A DNA stretch of 64,000 nucleotides. It comes from Bacteroidota bacterium (lineage in GTDB: Bacteria > Bacteroidota > Ignavibacteria > Tepidaquicellales > Tepidaquicellaceae). Shown here in pieces: positions 47,278 to 55,192 of the stretch; within the stretch, counting starts at the first letter, position 1; each line of letters opens with the position of its first letter. The stretch is from assembly GCA_018266835.1 (NCBI GenBank), contig JAFDZP010000002.1, positions 1,686,791-1,750,790 of the forward strand, in the 5' to 3' direction. Both the position numbers and the translations under genes were made by a program. The notes below the pieces were generated by a model that made no database searches, was not told the DNA's origin, and saw only the letters and a program-made list of their open reading frames with translations.

Positions 47278-48570
47278 GTGACCAATACAAATAAAAAATA
47301 TTTAGCAGTAGGCGGAGTTATAATCACCGCGCTTCTTTTTTATTTTATACTGCAAAATTCTTCTTCTTTAACTCAGGCAACCGATAAAACTCCTGCCGTA
47401 ATACCAAACACAACTAAAACTATTGCCGTTATGCAAAAAGATACTACTAAAGATTCTTCAAGAGATTATTTAAAGCTTCACTATGATGCAATTGTTGTAG
47501 ATTCCCACAATGATTTTATCTGGCAGGTCTATGATAAGGGCGCAGATATAAAAGGAAGCTCATTTACGCAATCCGATCTGCCGCGCTTTAAAAGCGGAGG
47601 AGTTGATGTACAGTTTTTTGCCGTGTGGATTCCTATGAAAGAAGTAAAAAATTCTTTTAGTTTTGTTAAAAACCAGATAAAGAGTCTCAATCATATAGCT
47701 GAAAATAATTCAAACGATATTGAGTTTGCAAAGTCGTATGACGAAATAATGTCTGTTCTTGCGAAAAAGAAATTGTGCGGGCTTATAGGTGTTGAAGGCG
47801 GTACTGCAATAGGAAGTGATGTTGATAATGTAAATAAACTTTACGATATGGGAGTCCGTTATATCGGGCTGACCTGGAATAACTCAAATGTAATTGCTTC
47901 CTCTGCTAAAGACGAGACGGAGAAAGGAAAGAAGGGCGGTTTATCTGAATTCGGGAAAAAGGTTATTCAAAGAATGAACGAGCTTGGAATGATGATTGAT
48001 GTTGCCCACCTGGGAGAAAATAGTTTCTGGGATGTTGCGGAGTTATCTACGCAGCCTATATTCAGCTCGCACTCAAATGCATATGCAATTAATCCTCACT
48101 TTAGAAATCTAACTGACGAACAGATAAAGGCTGTGGCTAAGTCAGGCGGAGTTGTGCAGGTAAATTTCTATGATGAGTTTTTAGATAAAGATGCGAAACG
48201 CAACAGAACAAAGAATGCATATCAGCTATATAAAAAAGAACTTGATGCTTTGAACGAAAAATATGGTGATGATCTGGAAAAGTATAATACTGAGCGTGAT
48301 AATTTCTTAAAAGAAAAAAAGCTTTCCGGTGGAACTACAATTGATAAAGTTATAGAGCACATCGATTATATAAAAAATCTTGTCGGTGCCGATTACGTCG
48401 GTTTGGGTTCCGATTTCGACGGCGGAATATCTCCGCCCGCCGAGTTATACGACGCAAGCTGTTATCCAATGATAACTCAAAAGCTTGTGGAAAAAGGATA
48501 TACCGATGAAGAAATAAAAAAAATTCTCGGCTTAAATATGCTGCGAGTTTTTAAACAAATCTGCAAGTAA
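47278..48570 (+). CDS. M19-family dipeptidase (renal dipeptidase-like)
   Basis: A 430-residue metalloenzyme with an N-terminal membrane anchor (YLAVGGVIITALLFYFIL) and Thr/Lys-rich linker. Zinc-binding and active-site blocks are present: VVDSHNDFIWQV, GLIGVEGGTAIG, MMIDVAHLGENSF, FSSHSNAYAI and YVGLGSDFDGG. It hydrolyses dipeptides, probably in the periplasm. The start is uncertain: GTG at 47278 (used here) lies 22 nt after the previous stop; ATG at 47239 would overlap that gene by 17 nt. Both keep the anchor. Confidence 0.87.
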   Translation: MTNTNKKYLAVGGVIITALLFYFILQNSSSLTQATDKTPAVIPNTTKTIAVMQKDTTKDSSRDYLKLHYDAIVVDSHNDFIWQVYDKGADIKGSSFTQSDLPRFKSGGVDVQFFAVWIPMKEVKNSFSFVKNQIKSLNHIAENNSNDIEFAKSYDEIMSVLAKKKLCGLIGVEGGTAIGSDVDNVNKLYDMGVRYIGLTWNNSNVIASSAKDETEKGKKGGLSEFGKKVIQRMNELGMMIDVAHLGENSFWDVAELSTQPIFSSHSNAYAINPHFRNLTDEQIKAVAKSGGVVQVNFYDEFLDKDAKRNRTKNAYQLYKKELDALNEKYGDDLEKYNTERDNFLKEKKLSGGTTIDKVIEHIDYIKNLVGADYVGLGSDFDGGISPPAELYDASCYPMITQKLVEKGYTDEEIKKILGLNMLRVFKQICK

Positions 48571-48630
48571 ACCATACCCACGTCCTCTTAAAAATTAAAG
48601 CTTCTTGAAGGCAGAAATTTTTACCTATTA

Positions 48631-48651
48631 TTACTGAACAGTGTTCAGTAA
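48631..48651. promoter_or_regulatory. Perfect 21-bp palindrome, likely TetR operator
   Basis: TTACTGAACA at 48631-48640, a central G at 48641 and its exact complement TGTTCAGTAA at 48642-48651 form a perfect palindrome. It sits 28 nt ahead of the TetR start (48680), where an autoregulatory operator of a TetR dimer would lie. The size and odd-length symmetry match known TetR-family operators. The GTG codon inside it (48641) is the head of an artificial extension of the TetR frame. Confidence 0.65.
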
Positions 48652-48679
48652 TTTTACACCGTTCACTAAAATACTATTT

Positions 48680-49306
48680 ATGGGAATTACCGAAAGGAAA
48701 ATCAAAGATAAAGAAAAGATCAAAGAGAAAATCCTTCAGGCTGCAATAAAGCTTTTTGTTAAAGACGGTTTTGATAACGTCTCAATGCGAAAGCTGTCGG
48801 AGAAAATCCAGTACAGTCCGGGAACAATTTATCTTCATTATAAAGATAAAGAGTCCATTCTTTTTGAACTTCACACAATTGCATTTCAGAAATTCTATGC
48901 GGCATTAAGTAATGCACTTGATGAACGTAACCCGATTAAGAGACTTGAGCAATTGGGACAAAATTATCTGGAGTTTGCGTGGCAAAATCCGGAGTACTAT
49001 GATTTAATGTTTATTAATAACTGTGTCTCGGCATCTATTGCAAAAGAGGATGAATGGATTGGAATGGACTCATACGGTCTTCTTCATCAGACAATAAATG
49101 ATTGCGCAGAGCACGGTTATATTTCAAAACATGATGTGGAAACTGCAACATTTTCAATGTGGGCATTTGTTCACGGTATTGCATCACTTGTAATAAAAAA
49201 ACGTATTTCAGGCATTAAAGAAGAAGAGCTTAATCATCTTATTCAGGGCTCCTTAAAATTTCTAATTAACACTTTAAATATTAAAAACCACAAACACAAA
49301 AAGTAA
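48680..49306 (+). CDS. TetR/AcrR-family transcriptional regulator
   Basis: A 208-residue repressor. The N-terminal helix-turn-helix (DGFDNVSMRKLSEKIQYSPGTIYLHYKDKESIL) is typical of TetR. The C-terminal helical domain (LEFAWQNPEYYDLMFINN, SMWAFVHGIASLVIKKRI) is a ligand pocket of unknown specificity. Start at ATG 48680; 13 more codons are open upstream but lie in the palindrome. The TonB receptor follows 5 nt after the stop, so the repressor likely regulates itself and the receptor through the operator at 48631. Confidence 0.88.
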   Translation: MGITERKIKDKEKIKEKILQAAIKLFVKDGFDNVSMRKLSEKIQYSPGTIYLHYKDKESILFELHTIAFQKFYAALSNALDERNPIKRLEQLGQNYLEFAWQNPEYYDLMFINNCVSASIAKEDEWIGMDSYGLLHQTINDCAEHGYISKHDVETATFSMWAFVHGIASLVIKKRISGIKEEELNHLIQGSLKFLINTLNIKNHKHKK

Positions 49307-49311
49307 TTTTT

Positions 49312-51597
49312 ATGAAGAAGTTATTACTGCTAATATTTTTATCTCTTTACGGAGTTACGTTCTCTCAAAGCAATACAGGAATTATAAACGGGAAACTGCT
49401 TGATAAGGAAACACAAAATCCTGTTGCAGGTGCATCTATACAGATAGTCGGCACATATCTAAGCACAGAAAGTAATGAAAACGGAGAATTTTCATTTTCG
49501 GGATTGAAACTTGAAACTTATCAGCTGAAAGTTTCTGCTTTGAACTACTCACCAATAATAAAATCTGATTTAGTAGTATATGCAAGTAAACCGCTCGATG
49601 TTGTGATTCAGTTAATACCTATGAACATTACATTGGAAACGATTAATGTTGATGCGAATTATTTTTCAAAAAGTTCAGATGTTAATATTTCCACAATGAA
49701 TCTTGACTTCGAAGAAATCCGCAGAGCACCCGGTGCTACGGAAGATATTTCAAGAATGCTGCAGACTGCCCCCGGAGTTTCCATCGGTAATGACCAGAGA
49801 AACGATATTATTGTAAGAGGCGGCTCGCCAAGTGAAAATTTATTGCTGATAGACGGAGTTGAAATTCCCAATATCAATCACTTTAATACACAGGGTTCAA
49901 CCAGCGGAGCGATAGGATTTATAAATGTTAAGTTCATACAGGAAGCAAATATTTTTACGGGAGGATTTCCGTCTCGATTCGGAGATAAATCATCTGGAGT
50001 TGTGGATATAAGATTCCGGGAGGGAAGCAGGAAAAAATTCTATAGCGATATTAATTTAAATGTCGGCGGATTCGGAGGAATATTTGAAGGACCGTTATTC
50101 AGTGAAAAGGGTTCTTACATTTTTTCTGTAAGAAGAAGTTACCTTGAGTTATTAAAAGGCGCTATTCAGCTTTCTGCTGTTCCTAATTTCTGGGATATAA
50201 ATATGAAAGTGAATTATGATTTCTCCCCCACGGATAAACTTTCACTTATAGGTTTCGGAAGCATCGATAGAATTGATTTTGATGGAGATAAAACAGATGA
50301 CTTAGATGACCCTTACGGAAAAGCATTCTCTCATCAGAACAATTACGTTGCAGGATTTAACTATACAAAAATATTCAAGAAAGGTTATCTTCAAACAACT
50401 CAGTCGAATTCAATTTCGGATTACGATATTGTCAGCTACGGACAAAGACAGGATACAGTACAGTTTAATGATAAGGCAACTGAGCGCGAACATACATTAA
50501 AGACTGAGTTGAACTACCAGGCAAATAAAATTTTTAATTTAAACTTTACAGCCGGAGGCAAACTCGCAAATGTAAAAAATAATGTTTTTGCAAGACAGGA
50601 TACTACCTATGCAGGATATATAAGACCTGATTTGATTTTTGATAACACTGTTAACACTTACAAACTTTTCGGTACATTTAATCTGACTTCAAAATTTCTA
50701 AAAGATAATCTTATTGTAAACGCAGGCTTCAGAGTAGATTACTTTGATTACATTAATCTTAAAACTTATTTCTCACCGAGAGTCGGAGCATCTTATAAGT
50801 TAACTCCTCTCACTACAATCAACGCATCGTACGGAATATTTTATCAGGCGCCTGCTTATCTATGGCTTGCATCAAATCCTATCAATAAAAATTTGAATGA
50901 CATCAGAAGCGAGCATTTCATTCTGGGCTTCGAACAACTTCTCTCACCTGATTTTAAATTTACGGTTGAAGCTTATGAAAAACGTTACAGAGATTATCCT
51001 GTAGCAACTGAGAATCCGACATTTATTTTAATTGACGGCGGTTCTGATTTCGGGCCTAATTTAGTGGGTCCCGCAGTCAGCGCAGGGAAAGGTTATGTAC
51101 GGGGAATAGATTTCTCTCTTCACAAAAAATTAACAGGCAACGGATTTTACGGAATGCTGAATTACTCATATTCATATTCAAACTTCACTGCGCTCGTGGG
51201 CGGAGAAAAGCCCGGAGCTTATGACCCTACAAATCAGATTACTTTGATTGCGGGTTATCAGGTTGCAGATGAGTGGCTTGTTGGATTCAAAATAAAATAT
51301 GCCGGCGGAAAACCTTACACTCCATTGGATATAGCGTTATCAACACAATTCAACCGCGGTATTTATGCAACGAATGATTTCAACAGCGCGCGCTATCCGG
51401 ATTACATAAGAGTTGATTTAAGAATTGATAAAAAGGTAAACTTTAAAAAGGCAAGTCTTGTTGGTTATATAGAGTTTCAGAATTTGCTAAACAGAAAAAA
51501 CGTGAACTCATATTTCTGGAATGAAACAAAAAACGCACAGGGAACAGTTTACAACTGGGCATTTTTACCTGTAGGCGGATTAAGCTTACAGTTCTAA
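49312..51597 (+). CDS. TonB-dependent outer-membrane receptor
   Basis: A 761-residue outer-membrane protein. A signal peptide (residues 1-19, ending FSQS) precedes a carboxypeptidase-D-like regulatory domain (GIINGKLLDKETQNPVAGAS ... GEFSFSGLKLE), the plug (GNDQRNDIIVRGGSPSENLLLIDGVEIP) and a 22-strand barrel ending in ...LPVGGLSLQF with the terminal Phe. Lacks a SusD partner, so it is a general TonB receptor, for example for a metal complex, vitamin or small glycan; substrate unknown. It is 5 nt behind tetR and ends in a strong terminator. Confidence 0.9.
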   Translation: MKKLLLLIFLSLYGVTFSQSNTGIINGKLLDKETQNPVAGASIQIVGTYLSTESNENGEFSFSGLKLETYQLKVSALNYSPIIKSDLVVYASKPLDVVIQLIPMNITLETINVDANYFSKSSDVNISTMNLDFEEIRRAPGATEDISRMLQTAPGVSIGNDQRNDIIVRGGSPSENLLLIDGVEIPNINHFNTQGSTSGAIGFINVKFIQEANIFTGGFPSRFGDKSSGVVDIRFREGSRKKFYSDINLNVGGFGGIFEGPLFSEKGSYIFSVRRSYLELLKGAIQLSAVPNFWDINMKVNYDFSPTDKLSLIGFGSIDRIDFDGDKTDDLDDPYGKAFSHQNNYVAGFNYTKIFKKGYLQTTQSNSISDYDIVSYGQRQDTVQFNDKATEREHTLKTELNYQANKIFNLNFTAGGKLANVKNNVFARQDTTYAGYIRPDLIFDNTVNTYKLFGTFNLTSKFLKDNLIVNAGFRVDYFDYINLKTYFSPRVGASYKLTPLTTINASYGIFYQAPAYLWLASNPINKNLNDIRSEHFILGFEQLLSPDFKFTVEAYEKRYRDYPVATENPTFILIDGGSDFGPNLVGPAVSAGKGYVRGIDFSLHKKLTGNGFYGMLNYSYSYSNFTALVGGEKPGAYDPTNQITLIAGYQVADEWLVGFKIKYAGGKPYTPLDIALSTQFNRGIYATNDFNSARYPDYIRVDLRIDKKVNFKKASLVGYIEFQNLLNRKNVNSYFWNETKNAQGTVYNWAFLPVGGLSLQF

Positions 51598-51618
51598 TAT
51601 TAGTGTTCAAAAAGTTTT

Positions 51619-51656
51619 ACTGAGCCGTAAAGTAATTTACAACTTTGCGGCTTAGT
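51619..51656 (+). terminator. Terminator of the TonB receptor gene
   Basis: A 14-bp stem (51619-51632 with 51643-51656, core GAGCCG, two G-U pairs), 10-nt loop, then TTTTGTTTT. Confidence 0.75.
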
Positions 51657-51750
51657 TTTTGTTTTAATTTAAGTTGTAAAGTTCCTATTGTAATTGTTTT
51701 TTTACTCATTCTTTCACAAATTGAAGCAGAACTAAACAAATAATTTACTT

Positions 51751-52011
51751 ATGAAACACGAAGATAACAGCTATGCAGTAACAGTTTTTGAAAGCGGTCA
51801 TGAAGGATTGATTGCGCTGGCAAAATCAATGCTTGATGAAGCAAACATTGAGTACAGTGTTAAAGGCGAAGGCGTTGAAAATCTTATGGGAGTCGGTGTT
51901 ATGGGTACAGGTTTTAATCCTATCACAGGCGCTATTCAGATTCAGGTGCTTGAAGATAACGCTGCACAGGCACGCGAGCTTTTAAAAGATTTAAAAGAAT
52001 CGGATGTCTGA
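51751..52011 (+). CDS. DUF2007-like small signal-transduction protein
   Basis: An 86-residue protein with the DUF2007 outline: YAVTVFESGHEGLIALAKSMLDEANIEYSVKGEGVE, then an insertion (MGVGVMGTGF) and the second unit IQIQVLEDNAAQARELLKDLKE. Similar in build to the protein at 46998 but diverged. It is preceded by the receptor terminator and followed after 86 nt by the S51-like gene, so it may be a unit of its own. Confidence 0.75.
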   Translation: MKHEDNSYAVTVFESGHEGLIALAKSMLDEANIEYSVKGEGVENLMGVGVMGTGFNPITGAIQIQVLEDNAAQARELLKDLKESDV

Positions 52012-52097
52012 TTTTTTGTTTAACTCTTCTCTTCTTTTTTAACTTTAATTCTTTAAATAGCTTTTTTAATTTAAAGACCTCAACCCCATATCCTTAA

Positions 52098-53219
52098 TTG
52101 AAAAAATTTAAGCAAATTATTGCATTAGGCGGCGGCGGATTTTCTATGGAACAGGATAATCCGCTTCTTGATAATTATATTCTTAACGCTACAGGCAAAA
52201 CAACTCCGAAAATATGTTTCTTTGCAAACGCAGGCGGCGATGCACAGGATTACATTGATAAATTTTACAATGTCTATAATAAGTTAGACTGCATACCTAC
52301 ACACATTTCATTAAAAACAAAACCCGAAATAAATTTAGAGAAAGTTATTCTTGAACAGGATGCTTTATTCGTCGGGGGAGGAAGCACGCGCTTTCTTATG
52401 GCTCAATGGAAAAGCTACGGACTTGATAAAATTATGAAGAAGGCATATGATAAAGGCATCGTGCTTTCAGGTATGAGCGCAGGCGCAATTGTGTGGTTCA
52501 GCGACGGGATTTATAATCCCGAAGATACAAAACTGATGAAGCTTCCGTGTCTTGGATTAATTCAGGGAAGTTTTTGTCCTCACTATGATGAGCGCACTGA
52601 GCTGCGTTTTTCTTTCAGGGAGTTAATTACGGACGGCGGAATAAAAAACGGTTACGGAGTAGAAGATTATTGCGGTCTGCATTTTATAAATAATCAGTTG
52701 TACAATGTGATAAGCTCGCGCAAAAATGCTACAGCATATTCAGTAAGGAAAATTTCAAAAACTTATGTTGAGGAAGAGCTGCCTAAAGTTTACTTAGGCA
52801 TCAATTATAAAAATCCTCCTGAAAATGAAAATTTAAAAGTTGTACAGGATTTTATTTACTATATAAATGAACACGATATTGATGAGATGATGACTTATTT
52901 ATCAGATGACCATATTATGACGGATTCTTCCGATATAAAAATAAAAGGCACTAAATATCTTAAAGTCGCATGGCTGGATTTTTTCATTCACTTCCCTGAT
53001 TACAATATTATTGTAGATGAAATAATCTGCGAAAAAGATCTGGTGGCGGTTTACGGAAAGGCGAAGGGAACTTACTGGAAAGAAGGCGAGCTCGAAGAAA
53101 AAAACAAATTTGAAGTCCCTGCATCATGGCGGGCAAAAATAAAAGACGGAAAAATATCGGAGTGGAAAGTATTCGCCGATATTCAGATTGTCCGTCAGAT
53201 AATGGAGGCAAATAATTAA
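52098..53219 (+). CDS. Fusion of S51-type peptidase and NTF2-like domain
   Basis: A 373-residue protein. Residues 1 to about 225 are a peptidase E/cyanophycinase-like S51 fold: IALGGGGFS, FFANAGGDAQDYIDKFYN, FVGGGSTRFL and SGMSAGAIVWF, whose Ser is the nucleophile, then GSFCPHYDER. Residues about 250-370 (VVQDFIYYINEHDIDEMMTYLSDDHIM ... WRAKIKDGKISEWKVFADIQIV) are an NTF2/SnoaL-like alpha+beta domain. S51 enzymes cut Asp-X bonds in dipeptides or degrade cyanophycin. The fused domain is unusual. The start is TTG at 52098 with no nearby ATG. Stop overlaps the next ATG (TAATG). Confidence 0.82.
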   Translation: MKKFKQIIALGGGGFSMEQDNPLLDNYILNATGKTTPKICFFANAGGDAQDYIDKFYNVYNKLDCIPTHISLKTKPEINLEKVILEQDALFVGGGSTRFLMAQWKSYGLDKIMKKAYDKGIVLSGMSAGAIVWFSDGIYNPEDTKLMKLPCLGLIQGSFCPHYDERTELRFSFRELITDGGIKNGYGVEDYCGLHFINNQLYNVISSRKNATAYSVRKISKTYVEEELPKVYLGINYKNPPENENLKVVQDFIYYINEHDIDEMMTYLSDDHIMTDSSDIKIKGTKYLKVAWLDFFIHFPDYNIIVDEIICEKDLVAVYGKAKGTYWKEGELEEKNKFEVPASWRAKIKDGKISEWKVFADIQIVRQIMEANN

Positions 53220-53761
53220 TGGATATTCTTGTTGATATGGACGGCGTTATAGCCGATTTTGAAGGAGAGTTTTTAAAAAGGTGGAGAGCTAATCATCCGG
53301 AAAAGCCTTACGTTCCGCATGAGGAAAGAAAAGGATTCTGGCTGAGAGAGCAATACCCGATTGAATACAGGGAGTTTGTTGAAGAGATATATCTTTCACC
53401 CGGATTTTATCACGGACTTCCGGCTGTAGAAGGAAGCGTGGAGGGCTTAAACTATTTGCTGGCTCAGGGACACAATGTACGTTTATGCACTGCGCCTATG
53501 CTTCCAAAATATGAGAACTGTGTATTAGAAAAATATCACTGGGTTTTTGATCATCTCGGAAACGAATGGACAAGCAGAATAATAATGACTAAGGATAAAA
53601 CTTTTGTAAGAGGAGATGTTCTGATTGACGATATGCCTGATGTAACGGGCGCGCTTACTCCTGTATGGGAGCACATAATTTTTTCACAGCCGTACAATAA
53701 AGATATTGACCATAAAAAAAGAATGACGTGGCAAAATTTTAAGGAGGTATTGCATGTTTAA
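53219..53761 (+). CDS. 5'(3')-deoxyribonucleotidase-like HAD phosphatase
   Basis: A 180-residue HAD-superfamily phosphatase. DMDGVIADFE is motif 1 with the catalytic Asp pair; LYLSPGFYHGLP and VRLCTAPML match the NT5C/deoxyribonucleotidase family, and DVLIDDMPDV is the motif 4 Asp pair. Such enzymes dephosphorylate dNMPs and keep nucleotide pools balanced. Translation is coupled: its ATG overlaps the S51 stop and its 3' end overlaps pgi by 8 nt. A strong Shine-Dalgarno for pgi lies inside it. Confidence 0.85.
   Translation: MDILVDMDGVIADFEGEFLKRWRANHPEKPYVPHEERKGFWLREQYPIEYREFVEEIYLSPGFYHGLPAVEGSVEGLNYLLAQGHNVRLCTAPMLPKYENCVLEKYHWVFDHLGNEWTSRIIMTKDKTFVRGDVLIDDMPDVTGALTPVWEHIIFSQPYNKDIDHKKRMTWQNFKEVLHV
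53740..53756 (+). promoter_or_regulatory. Strong Shine-Dalgarno site of pgi
   Basis: AAGGAGG stands 6 nt before the pgi ATG at 53754 (AAGGAGGTATTGCATG), within the end of the deoxyribonucleotidase gene. Such a full complement to the 16S rRNA tail is rare in this window, where most starts have no visible site. It likely lets pgi be translated well even though it overlaps the gene ahead. Confidence 0.6.
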
Positions 53762-55082
53762 TGCACTTAAAGAAAAAAGAGATCTGGTAAAAGTAAACGT
53801 TGAGAACTGCGCAAACTTTGTTTCGTTCAATGATGTGCAGTCTTTTTTTCCTGCAGTTGCCTTTGCAAATGAAGCTCTGGAAAATAAATCAGGTTTGGGA
53901 AAAGATTATCTGGGCTGGATGACACTTCCCTCTGAAATTTCAGAAGATTTAATTGACCAGATTCAGTTTGCTGCTGAGAAGATGGCAGAGAAATCTGAAG
54001 TGATTGTAGTAATAGGTATAGGAGGCTCATACCTTGGCGCGCGAGCAGTTATAGATGCGCTCTCTGATAATTTTCATTACCTCAGAAAAAATCGTGTGAC
54101 ACCTGTAATGGTGTATGCCGGTAATAATATAGGAGAAGATTATCATTATGATTTATTGAAAGCGTTGGATAAATATGATTACTCTGTTATTGTAATTTCA
54201 AAATCAGGAACGACGACTGAACCTGCTATAGCATTCCGACTTTTAAAAAATCATCTTGAAAGCAAATACAGTGTGCCGGATGCAAGAAGCAGAATTATTG
54301 CAATCACAGATAAAAATAAAGGCGCATTAAGAAAAGTTGCAACGAATGAAGGATATAAAACGTTTGTGATTCCCGATGATGTGGGCGGAAGGTATTCTGT
54401 TCTTACCCCTGTAGGATTAATGCCTATTGCAGCGGCAGGAATAAACATAAGAGAAATTATAAAAGGCGCAATTGAAATGGAAAATTTTCTGAGCGCACAA
54501 AAAGATTTGTTTGCAAATCCCGCTAATCTATATGCAGCAACAAGAAATGCTTTGTACAGGAAAGGACAGTTCATTGAAATCCTTGCAACGTATACTCCAA
54601 GTATGCAGTATTTTATTGAGTGGTGGAAACAGTTATTTGGTGAAAGTGAAGGCAAGGAGCATAAAGGAATTTATCCTGCCGGAGTAACACTTACAACTGA
54701 TTTACATTCTATGGGTCAGCTTATTCAGGAAGGCGCCAGAAATATTTTTGAAACAGTTATTAAGGTGGGGACATCAAACTCAACTTTGTTAATTCCCGAG
54801 TCACCTGATAATGCCGATGAACTGAATTATTTAGCAGGTAAAAAGATGAGCTATGTAAATGAAAAAGCTATGGAAGGAACATTGATGGCTCACGTTGACG
54901 GAGGCGTACCGAATATTGTAGTTTCTATTCCTGAACTAAACCCAAGATATCTGGGACAATTGATTTACTTCTTTGAAAAAGCATGCGCAGTGAGCGGATA
55001 TCTGCTTGGAGTAAATCCTTTCAATCAGCCCGGTGTTGAAGCGTATAAAAAAAATATGTTCAAGTTATTGGGTAAGAAATAA
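53754..55082 (+). CDS. pgi: Glucose-6-phosphate isomerase
   Basis: A 442-residue enzyme interconverting glucose-6-phosphate and fructose-6-phosphate. VIGIGGSYLGARAVIDAL is the glucose-phosphate-binding loop, VISKSGTTTEPAIAFR the SIS motif, and FIEWWKQLFGESEGKEHKGIYPAGVTLTTDLHSMGQLIQEG the signature with catalytic Glu and His. The length is that of the short bacterial PGI class (about 440-450). Preceded by a strong SD and overlapping the upstream gene by 8 nt. Confidence 0.95.
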   Translation: MFNALKEKRDLVKVNVENCANFVSFNDVQSFFPAVAFANEALENKSGLGKDYLGWMTLPSEISEDLIDQIQFAAEKMAEKSEVIVVIGIGGSYLGARAVIDALSDNFHYLRKNRVTPVMVYAGNNIGEDYHYDLLKALDKYDYSVIVISKSGTTTEPAIAFRLLKNHLESKYSVPDARSRIIAITDKNKGALRKVATNEGYKTFVIPDDVGGRYSVLTPVGLMPIAAAGINIREIIKGAIEMENFLSAQKDLFANPANLYAATRNALYRKGQFIEILATYTPSMQYFIEWWKQLFGESEGKEHKGIYPAGVTLTTDLHSMGQLIQEGARNIFETVIKVGTSNSTLLIPESPDNADELNYLAGKKMSYVNEKAMEGTLMAHVDGGVPNIVVSIPELNPRYLGQLIYFFEKACAVSGYLLGVNPFNQPGVEAYKKNMFKLLGKK

Positions 55083-55099
55083 TTTTGCTTTCTTATACA

Positions 55100-55125
55100 C
55101 CGTCCCAAACGGGGGTTTGGGACGG
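55100..55125. repeat. Hairpin CCGTCCCAAAC / GTTTGGGACGG
   Basis: A perfect 11-bp stem (55100-55110 with 55115-55125) and GGGG loop sits 17 nt past the pgi stop. It is close to the REP-like element at 55139, so the two probably form one composite unit. It has no T-run, so is unlikely to act as a standard terminator. Confidence 0.6.
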
Positions 55126-55138
55126 AGTGCAGAGTTCT

Positions 55139-55164
55139 CGTTCCGATGCTCCTGCGTCGGAACG
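55139..55164. repeat. REP-like palindrome, CGTTCCGA type (copy 2)
   Basis: CGTTCCGA (55139-55146) pairs with TCGGAACG (55157-55164) around TGCTCCTGCG. The sister at 23336-23361 has CGTTGCGA / TCGCAACG, loop TGCTTCTGCG. The stem change from C-G to G-C is compensatory. The preceding TCT is also shared. An open frame running through this repeat into the next gene is not a real N-terminus. Confidence 0.7.
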
Positions 55165-55192
55165 CAAATTTACAAATTACACATCAAATTTT

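Noticed and set aside
48641..48679. GTG start for the TetR gene
   Set aside because: The GTG lies within the palindromic operator and adds 13 residues ahead of a typical TetR N-terminus.
52080..52097. ATG start for the S51-like gene upstream of the TTG
   Set aside because: No in-frame ATG or GTG is found before a stop; TTG at 52098 gives an N-terminus that aligns with the family.
55085..55192. 36-residue N-terminal extension of the HEAT-cyclophilin frame
   Set aside because: It is encoded by two palindromic repeats and would put an uncharged signal peptide in the interior. The ATG at 55193 gives a normal signal peptide.
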